DNA from: Edaphochlamys debaryana
Taxonomy: Eukaryota > Chlorophyta > Chlorophyceae > Chlamydomonadales
Length of the DNA stretch: 64,000 bases
Assembly: GCA_016858145.1 (NCBI GenBank)
Contig: JAEHOE010000206.1
Location: forward strand, 1 to 64,000
Reading direction: 5' to 3'
Both the position numbers and the translations under genes were made by a program. Shown in pieces: positions 56,001-64,000 of this stretch (positions are counted from its first letter, which is position 1; every line of letters starts with the position of its first letter). The notes under the pieces were generated by a model. The model was given only the letters and a program-made list of their open reading frames with translations. It was not told the DNA's origin and made no database searches.

Positions 56001-59000
56001 GGGTCTCCGACCAGGAACAGGGCGCGTCAGAGGGAGGCGGGGAGGCAGGAACCAGCGGTATGGGTTCCTACAGCATAACGACAGCAGCCTTCCTCCCCCC
56101 TCCCCGCCAACACTGCATTGAGAGTGCTCTAGAGTTAGGTCTAGCCGCCCTAGCCTACGCCACTCGTCAGAGCAGTCGTCGCCGGAGCCGCTACTGGAGC
56201 CCGCCGGACCTTTCGCTCTGGACCTCGGTGCGCATCGGGCTCGCCGGCTGCCGCTCAATCTCTTCCTTCGCTTCCCAATGCTCCGAAAATCCCCCCCCCC
56301 CCCCACCTGGCCAGCACGGTGGCCACCCCCGGCTGCAGCACGGTCTGCGCCACCAGGCGGTCCACGATGCCCACGTCCCGGACCTGAGGGGGTGGGTGGG
56401 GGGAGGGGAAAGAAGGCGTGTGTGTTTTGGGCACGCGGCACGGGCATGCGTCGGCGCCACCAGGCGGTCCACGATGCCCACGTCCCGGACCTGGGGGAAA
56501 GGGAGGGGGGTTTCGGGCACGACACACGGGCATTCCCACTTCCCCGACCTGGAGCCGTGGTGGGAAGTACCGGCAGGAGGGGAGGGGGGCAAGGGGGGGG
56601 GGATGCTTTCGGGCGGGGAAGCAGAAGGGGATGAATGCTGATTGATAAGGTGTGTGAGGGCCCCACCTCTATCACGGCCGCCCGGCTGCCCTCCGCCGCC
56701 GCCAGCGACCGGAACGTGGCGACGGGGCCGGACTCGGAGGCGGCGGCGGCGGCGGCGGCGGGCGCCGCGGACCCCGAGATGGGGGCGCGGCCGCCGCCCA
56801 GGGGGGCACCGGCGGGGGACTGTGGGAGGGAGAAAGACCGGGGCGCAAAGAGGGATAAGAGGCAGCTGTGATTGCAGTGCAGCACTGGTAGGGCCCAGTC
56901 GTTCTCAGCCTTGTTCCAAAGCCGTTCCGCCCGCCCGCTTTCCTTCCACAGCACCTGTCCTCTCCGTTACCTCAACAACGCCCCTCACCTCGATCCCTCT
57001 CCCGCCCGCCCCACCCCACCCGCCCCCACCCCACCTGCACCACTATGGTCGGGGGGTGCCGGCCCCGGCCCCCGCCGCCCCCCCTGCCGCTCTGCCCCAG
57101 CGCCAGCGAGAGACACATGAGCGCCTGGGCCTGGGGGCACGGAGGGGTACGGTTCCTTGGGGGTCGTGCAAGCGGCATTAAGAGCAGGCCGCGCATGGGG
57201 TTGATTGGCCAGGCCAGGCCCATGCGCAGATCCACCATCCGCCATTCCTTGACCCCGCCCCATTCGCCCCAGGCTCAACAAACTCAACCCCCCTCTCCAG
57301 GCACGTGGCTCCAGGTCGTGTAAGGGGCAGGAAGAGTAGGCCCCGCCTGCGGGTCAGTGCGGGGCCCCACCTTCCCTTGCCCCCTCTCTCTTACCCCGCT
57401 CCCTTTCCCCCCCCCACCCTCCCTCCCCCCCCCCGGCTCACCTGCACGCAGTGCGCCGCCCCCGCCGCCGCCGCCGCCGCCCCCTGCCCGACCCGCGGGT
57501 CCGCCAGCAGCACCAGCGCGGCGGCGGCGGGGGCGCAGACTCGGGCCAGGTCCGCGGGGCGCAGGGGGGAGCCCACGCGGAGGTGCCACTCGCAGGCGCG
57601 GCGGCCCTGGGGCCCGGGGGGGGGGAGGGGGCAGCGGGAGGAGGGCAACGGGTCAGGGGGGGAGTTGTGGAGGGGAGGGGATGGAAGGTGAGGAGGAGTG
57701 GGGACAAGACGCCAAGAAAACACAGCTGTGCAAGCAAGACACGAACAGACAGGCCACCTATCCCGATCAGCCGCGCGTCCGCCGGCTGGCCCCTTGCTGC
57801 CCGGCGCTCCTTCTGGCGAGGCGACGCACTCCCGCTCAGCTCCAGGCCCCCTCCCCCCCTCAGCCCCCCTCCCCCCTCCCCACCTGCAGCGCGTCCGCCA
57901 CCACCCGCTTCAGCGCCCCCTCCAGATCTCCCCCGCCGCCGCCACCGCCGCCTGCCCCGCCGCCGCCGCCGCCGCCGCCCGCCGGCGGCGGCGGCGCCGC
58001 CAGCACCACCAGCGGTCGGCCCGCCAGGGGGGATCCGGGGCGGGCGGCGTCCTCCGCCAGCTGCCGCAGCACCGCCACGGCCTGGGGGGGCACGGGGTGA
58101 TTTCAGGGTGCGAGCTTTGAAGAGTTGGGAACCGGACAGAAACGGCGTTGCGGCAGCCAGCGAAAGGGGGGGGGGTTACGGGCGTGCGAAGGTACGGTTT
58201 GTTGCGAGGATAGGGTGGTGGCCGGTAGGCGCACCCAGCAGGGGCTGCCGGCAGGGATGGGGGACGCCTTTGGACGTGTGGTGCCGGCGGCGTTGCGGGA
58301 GACGTGTGGAGAGCAAGGGTGGGGTGGGGGCTGAAAAGCAGAACGCGGGAGGCGGGTGGTACGGGGTGTGTGACGGGCTAGTCGCGCAGGCTTGTGCCAC
58401 TGGGGGCCCGTCAGGGCAAGGGATGCCAGCTCCGCACCCCGTCCCCACACGGCCACCAGTACGACAATCAGCCACTCCATCGCCGTACCGTTGCGTCGGC
58501 TGTGAAGTTGAGCAGTACGATGTGGCCGTACAGGTCCAGCGGGGCGCCGCCTTACGGGGCAGGAGGGGGGGGGTCGTTGGGGGGGCGGTGCGTGCGCCAG
58601 TGCGCCCCACTGCCCCCCACCCCTGCGCCCCGCCCTTCACGTCAAGGCCCATGTCGCCCGATGCCCCGCCCAGGCCTCGCCTCGCCAGCCCCCTGTGCCC
58701 CATGCCCCAGGCCCGCACAAGTCACACGCACACGCCCTCTGACTTGCACGAGCAGCCCTGTAGCCTCCCCATGGCCCTCTCCCCAACCCCCTGTACCTTG
58801 TGCCCGCACACATGCACATGCAAACGCCCTCCCACTCCCCTCCCCCCCCCCTCACCCGCCCTCAGCGCCTTTATGGTCCCCTTGACCTCCTCCCCGATCA
58901 GCCCCACCAGGATGGCGAACACGAACCTGGGGGGCACGGGGCGGCAGGGTGGGGGTTGGGGGTGGCGGGGGGTTGGGGGCTCTGGCATAGATAGAGGCCA

Positions 59001-59726
59001 GCCTTTAGCCGATGGAAAGCCGAACACTTGGCAGGCCAAAGGACACGCCGGAGCACGCCGGAGCCAGCCAGCCCCGTGCACCCCGCACATAGTCCAGCCC
59101 TCCTCCGCCCCGCCCCCCCCCTGTGTGTGGGTGGAAGTTCGAGCGGGGCAGGCCCCTCGGCGTCAACCCATGGCCCCACGCGCCCCGGCTGACCCGCCTC
59201 GCCCCTGCCCGCCCTTTGCCCCGCGCCACCCCTCCTGCCACGACCACCATCCTTCACCCCTCACGCCCCCCCTCACGTGCCGAACAGGAAGACCACGTTG
59301 AGCACCGCCGCGGAGGCCAGCGGCTCATCGGGGCGGACGGCGCCCAGCGCGGGGACGCTGCGCAGAGGGGAGGGGGTGGTGGTGGGAGGTGGGAGGTGGG
59401 GGAAGGGGTGGGACGGTTGCGGCGGTTGGGGCAGCCTGCCACCGGCCTGGCAGCCCCTGGCCCCCGGCCGCGCCCCGTGCCCCTGCTCCCCCCCCCCCAG
59501 GCAATCTTGACGCCACCTCAGGGCCCCGTCCGTGGGGCTCGCACCGGAACAGCAGGCCATACACGAGGTATGCCGAACGCGTCCAGGAGTGCCCTGACGC
59601 GAAGGTGTGGAGCAGCCCTCCCAGACCGATGGCAGCTAGAGAGAGTGCCGCAAGGAGCAGCAGGCGCACCCTGCAGGTAGCGCGGTTCGGCTCAGCTTGA
59701 GAGCGAGCTTGCGAGCTAGGAAACAT
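51578..59726 (-). CDS. CASTOR/POLLUX-like cation channel with giant low-complexity inserts
   Basis: Fourteen exons join in phase: 59,726-59,545, 59,357-59,277, 58,926-58,856, 58,550-58,489, 58,081-57,884, 57,606-57,442, 57,130-57,035, 56,819-56,667, 56,383-56,307, 55,914-54,222, 53,795-52,944, 52,725-52,648, 52,278-52,228 and 52,075-51,578 (about 1418 residues). Two or three hydrophobic segments start the protein (LLLLAALSLAAIGLGGLL; NVVFLFGTFVFAILVGLIG). Then comes an RCK/DUF1012 region like DMI1/CASTOR: GHIVLLNFT, RVGSPLRPADLARVCAP, IVDRLVAQTVLQPG. A second regulatory part contains VYPGDQVLLLTAPYDD, HVVVCLHSTRVRDTLLGF and LGLAPGDRLVVLAAEPV. CASTOR and POLLUX are envelope cation channels of the nucleus or plastid. 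The usual filter sequence ADSGNHA is not visible; YGLLFRVPALGAV stands there. Exons 10 and 11 add over 600 residues of Gly/Ala/Pro/Ser. Plant relatives have about 850 residues. Confidence 0.8.
52441..52680 (-). repeat. 102-bp repeat copied from exon 12 edge of channel gene
   Basis: On the plus strand CACCTGCGGCTGCCGCACC begins at 52,441, 52,543 and 52,645, an exact 102-base period. The last is the true 3' edge of exon 12 (minus strand, reading LLLAGVVRQPQ followed by GTGGGG). The other two sit in the following intron and keep both the coding bases and the donor. Confidence 0.85.
56452..56491 (-). pseudogene. duplicated 5' edge of channel exon 9
   Basis: Minus-strand copy of the start of exon 9: a CAG acceptor then bases encoding VRDVGIVDRLVA, identical to the real exon at 56,383 and below, but running into unrelated sequence after the Ala codon. 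It lies in the intron between exons 8 and 9 and would compete as an acceptor. Confidence 0.65.
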
Positions 59727-60668
59727 GTTGCGCCCATTGTCGGTTTCGCCCTACCGGAAGTCTAAGATCGTGCTCTGCACCAGCCGAGAGCTGATTGAGA
59801 CGACCCGACGGCGCACGGGCTTCACGGCAAAAGTCATCGTGCTGTCGCGGCGTCGCGCGGGAAGGGTCCACGCGCGCGATAGGCCTCAGCCGCGCTTCAT
59901 ATGCCTGTCTCCTGAGCAAGTCTGTGTTCATGCGACGCCTCGTGGGCTAGGGGAGGGCGTGGGGCCGGCCCTTCAGCATGTCTGGAGGCATGGCGACGAG
60001 GTGCAGCCTAGAGCTCGGTACTCTGGCAAGCCTGGTATTGCTGTGTATCTCACCACTGCCCTCTTTACGTTGCGTGTGCGTATGCAAACCGCTGAAGGGT
60101 CCACAGATCGCCCGGCTGCAGGCAGCCGCCCGAACCCTCCCAGCTCCCGCCTCCCCACGCCTCCTCGGCCGTGCCTCCCTTTGCCTCCAGCCGGCCTCGA
60201 TCAGGCCTGCCGCCCCCCCCAGCGCGAGGCAAAGGCCTCAAGGTGTGACGGTGCTAGAGGCTGGGGAGCAAGGGCACCAACGTTGTCTGGCGTGTTTGTT
60301 AGGGAGGCGGAAAAAGACGGGAGGAGACGGGAGGAGGCGGAAGGCCGCCCCCGCCCCCTGCCCTGATGGTGCGTGGCTGCGGGCGTACGCGCTCTCCGTC
60401 ACGCGGCTGTTGATTGGCCTTTAGCCTGCTATCTCAGAGGTGTGTAGCGGAGAAAGGGCAGCGGGGGGAAAGGACCCCGGGGGCGACGGGTGGAAGCAGC
60501 GCGGGGAATGCAGATCGTGCTCTGCACCCGGCGTGAATGTCTGCCTACGCGACCCGCTAGTAGCTGATCGATACTACCGATGCGCATACATTGCGCCTAA
60601 CTGCGTTAGCTTAAAGCTGCTGTCAGATGGCTGTTTGAAGCGAAGGTCCTCACATTCCGGCTAGCAGG
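59727..60668. other. divergent promoter region, channel and secreted protein
   Basis: About 940 bases between two outward-pointing start codons. Open frames here have no recognisable content. No defined regulatory motif was identified. Confidence 0.4.
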
Positions 60669-63600
60669 ATGCATTTAGCTCTTCTACTCCTTTTACTTGT
60701 TACAGTGCTCTTGGCTTCGTTAGTGAATGGCGCACTCGGGGAAGACGGGCATGGACATGGCCGTCTCCGGACGGGGAGAGCGGTGCGCGCAACGGGATCC
60801 TGCTGATATTACAGCCAACATAGCTTGGTGATCCACCTCAGCCTATCTACCGGTGCCATAACCGGGTCGCCAGCGACCTCCGCTTCCCCGCTGTGGCCCG
60901 GCACCGCACTCCACCTCAGACGGTACCCTTCCCCGCTCACCCCCCTCCAGCGCCACCTGCCCGACAAAGCCGTCCCCATCAACCTCTACGAGCTGCTGGG
61001 GCCGGACGCCTACCTGAAGGGCGTGCTGTGGCAGGTGGGCGACAGGCGCAGCACGCCAGGGCAAGGGCGTGTGTATGTGTGTGAGCTAGCAGACGCGTTC
61101 GGTCGAGCGTCCTGCCTGCTTCCATGCCAAGCACCTTGTTTACTCGTGGCTCAGACCTGGCTTGCGCCCTGGTGCAAGGCTTGGTGGCTGATCTGTGCTG
61201 GCTGCAGCCGTGATACAAGGTCGCCGTTGCGCTCACCCGTCCCACCGCTCTCATGAGTGCACCCCTGCTCCCTCCTTCCCCCTCCTTCCCCCTCTTCCCC
61301 CTCTCTCCCCCCCAGCCCATGTCCTGCTACGCGCCCACGTCTCAGAACCTGGGCAGCCCGGGGGAGGCCAAGGTGGCGTTGCTGGAGGCGGAGATGATGA
61401 AGGTAGGGGGAGGGGGGAGGGGGGGCTGGAAGGGGCGGCACTGGACGAAGGGAAGTGTGGCGAGGAGGGCTGCCCGGGTGCCAGACGTCCACATCGTGGA
61501 GGTGGGCGACGAGGGCAGACCGGGTCGAAAGGGTAGATGGAGCCACAAGCGAAACGTTGTGTTCGTCGTCACACCGGGGCAGCAGGCCCCGGGCGTGCAG
61601 CTGGCCAGCCGGAGCCCAGCAGCTCTCGCCACGGCCCTGAACCCCCGCCCTAAGCCCCTTCTCACCCGAGCCGCCTTCCACCAATTGGCCGAGCGGGGCC
61701 TCAGCAGCAGGAGCACCGCCAGCCCCGGTGCCGACCGGAGCCCGGAGCCGTTGCCCAGGCATCGGGCCTGTGAAGTCCCTGCGCGGCCCACGGCCCTGCC
61801 GTCTAGGTTGACAGAGCTCAGCCCGCGCTCAGCGGGGCTTTCCTCCCCCTGGCCTGCTCCTGACACTCCTCCCCAACCCCTCTCCTTCAACCCCCTCCCC
61901 CCCTTGCCGCCTGCCGCCCAGGAGCTGGCGGCGGCGCTGGCGGAGATCACTGGGAAGCCCGCGCAGGTGGGGCCGAGGGGCGAGCGGGGGGCCGGGGGGC
62001 GAGCGGGGGCGGGGGCAGGGCCTGAGGTTGGGGAGAGGCGGGACTGAGGGGCGGGGTTGAGCGGGGGCGGGGGTGAGCTATGGGCCCACGGGAGATGAGT
62101 CCGTAGGATCGTGGCAGATAAGGGGGTGCTGCAAGCGGAAGGGCGCAGGAGCAGCCGTGCCTTGCCCCGCTTCATCGAACGCCTCCAGCTCGCTTTCGCT
62201 TTCTGAGCCGGACCCGCGACCGTAGCCGTGCCCTGTCCCGCGTGTTTGAGCACCTACTGCTCGCGCGCGGCTCCTGATCCCAGCCCCGCACCCCCCCCCC
62301 CTTGCAGTCCTTCACGCCCGCCTGCTCCATCCTCTCGGCCCTGGACGTCCCTAGCCTGGACCAGGTGCGGAGACGGAGGGGTGGGACGAGTGGGCCGAGG
62401 GGAGGGGGACGGATAGCGGGGCATGGGGGGCGGCCGCGGTGTGCTGGGGTCGTGGGACCAGGAGGTGCGTCTTTTCGCTGATCAGTCACAATGGTCCGTG
62501 ATGCGATCAAGGAGGGTGCCGTGGAATCGGGAACTGGGCTCACCGACCCAACTCAGCGCGCCGCTTCGTGTCGCGGAGCGGCCGCGGACTGGGGCCCCTG
62601 TGGGCCCAGCCCTGGGCCCCTTTGGGCCCAGGACGCTCCGGCTGGAGGCCCTGGGGTGGCCCTGGGGTGGCCCTGGGGTGGCCCTGCGGTGGCCCTGGGG
62701 TGGCCCTGGGGTGGCCCTGGGGTGGCCCTGGGGTGGCAGCCCAACCGCTCACCACTCTTGCCCAACCCCATGACGCATGCTGGATGCCTGGATCCCTTCC
62801 CCGCCCCAAGCCCAGATGAAGGGCGAGGTGCCTCCCCTTCCCACATTCCGTGCCCCTCCCCCCTTACGCCCTCGCTGACTCGCACGCACCGGCCTCTCAC
62901 TACCCCCCGCCCCTCCCCGCCCCCCCCGCCCCCCCGCCCCCCCCTCCACCCCCCCAGATGAAGGCCGAGATGGACCCCGTGTACCGCAAGGCGGCCATGC
63001 GGGGGGTGGTGGCCGACCCGCGGTTCTGGGTGTGGATGCGCAAGCTCAGCCTGGTGGCGCTCAGGTGGCAGGGGGGGTGGGGGGGGGGAGGGGAGGGGCG
63101 GGGTGATCTGCAACGAAATGGAGCGCGGGGGTTTGGGGCGAGGGAGGTGGCGGAGCGTCTGCCTCCACAGACCCTCCTTTTTCCCTTGCACACGTGATGT
63201 CATCGGCACAGCCTGAGCAGCTGGGCCCTCGCACCCGCAGGTACACCATCACCCGCTTCGCCGCCCCCGGAGCCACGCAGTTCGAGGTGCTCTGCCCCGA
63301 CACCAGGATGAAGGGTGGGTGGGGGCCAGGCTGCCTGGTCGGGAGCGGGGCCCAGCTGGCTGTGCTGGACACGGCTCCCCGCTCCTCCCACTGCGCCCCG
63401 CCCCACGCCTCGCCCCCGTGCCGGCACCGAGCCGCCGCCTCTCATCCAGCCGACTGTCCCCTTGTGTCTCGCTTCAGACCTCCAAATTCGCCCTGCCCTC
63501 CCGTTTTCGCCCCCACGTGCCTCCCTCCCCTACCCCCTCCTGCCCCGCCCGCCTAAAGAGGCTTGAAAGCACAAAACCGTCCCCCCCCCCCCAGAGCTCA

Positions 63601-63904
63601 TGGGCGTCAACCTGGTGCCCATGCACAGCGGCCTGGACTGCACCAACACCACCGCCGTACTGCGGGCAAGGATCTTGGGGCAAACAGGGGGCCAGGGGGG
63701 GTGGGAGGCGGGGCAGGGGCCGGGCAGGAGGACTGCGCGCAGCGCATGCTCACTGTGCTATGCGGTTCTGCCGTACCGCAGGCGGGCGGGCTCTTCAACG
63801 ACCCCATCCACCACCTCGAGACCATCGTGAAGCACGTGGTCCGTGACCCGGGCTGGTGCTCCGCACAGCCCATGTACGAGCCGTACGGCGTGTGGCTCAA
63901 AAAG
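60669..63904 (+). CDS. unrecognised secreted protein, 3' end beyond window
   Basis: Exons 60,669-60,782, 60,951-61,034, 61,316-61,402, 61,922-61,966, 62,308-62,364, 62,958-63,064, 63,241-63,314, about 63,595-63,663 and 63,782-63,904 join in phase (about 253 residues so far); the last ends at a GTTCGT donor and more exons lie outside. A clear signal peptide (MHLALLLLLLVTVLLASLVN) is followed by a His/Gly/Arg stretch (EDGHGHGRLRTGRA), then INLYELLGPDAYLKGVLWQ, CYAPTSQNLGSPGE, MDPVYRKAAMRGVV, RYTITRFAAPG and MHSGLDCTNTT. Several Cys and one N-glycosylation site (NTT) fit secretion or a lumenal place. I do not recognise the family. Exon 8 probably ends at a GC donor (CGG|GCAAGG); a GT six bases earlier is the alternative and would also keep frame. 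Confidence 0.65.
62647..62737 (+). repeat. 11-bp tandem repeat, about 8 copies
   Basis: Units of GGCCCTGGGGT in a nearly perfect row (one copy has GCGGT). It lies in the intron between exons 5 and 6 of the secreted-protein gene. Confidence 0.85.
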
Positions 63905-64000
63905 GTTCGTACGCCGGAAAGGGATCAGCAGCGGGGTATACGGCAGCAGGCGGCCGCGGGCCTTCGGGGGCAGTGGGACGGAGAGGGGGTGGGGTCTCTA

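Noticed and set aside
59978..60424. Plus-strand frame with a signal-like start before the secreted-protein gene
   Set aside because: Beyond a short hydrophobic run it is low complexity; the clean signal peptide at 60,669 with phase-consistent exons is the real start.

Overview
The window looks like nuclear DNA of a green alga, most likely a core chlorophyte of the Chlamydomonadales type. It carries a light-harvesting protein and a TIC21-like plastid envelope protein. It is extremely GC-rich, most genes are cut into many small GT-AG exons, TGTAA motifs follow several stop codons as in Chlamydomonas poly(A) signals, and proteins are padded with Ala/Gly/Pro/Ser tracts. The species call is inference.

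Left part (1-19,717): a roughly 9.4 kb segment is present twice in direct tandem (876-10,308 and 10,309-19,717) with very high identity. Each unit holds a foldback-type element (long inverted arms around a minisatellite), a doubtful small gene, about 4 kb with no recognised gene, and a single-exon minus-strand gene for RNA polymerase III subunit RPC5. The junction leaves the first RPC5 copy with only about 66 bp of its own upstream DNA; the second copy keeps its native upstream region.

Middle part (20.8-32.5 kb): a minus-strand unknown gene, then three plus-strand genes in a row: a TIC21/DUF3611 inner-envelope protein, an LHCA3-like chlorophyll-binding protein with a very long N-terminal extension, and an SDS22-type leucine-rich-repeat protein with RPGTA repeats.

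Right part (34.3-64 kb): a secreted histidine acid phosphatase (minus) is divergent from a plant-type glutaminyl-peptide cyclotransferase (plus). A bZIP transcription factor (plus) converges on a very large CASTOR/POLLUX-like channel gene (minus). That gene is divergent from an unrecognised secreted-protein gene (plus) that runs off the right edge. I rebuilt exon chains by hand; apart from the unresolved first junction of TIC21, the chains for the acid phosphatase, QC, bZIP, LRR, channel and secreted-protein genes stay in frame throughout. The genes show no common pathway, as is usual for a eukaryotic chromosome.

The most unusual signals are genome-style rather than single genes. Introns are G-rich at the 5' end and C-rich at the 3' end on the coding strand, so their ends could pair. 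Exon edges, with their splice sites, are repeatedly copied into the neighbouring introns in three different genes. No tRNA, rRNA, CRISPR or viral gene was seen.
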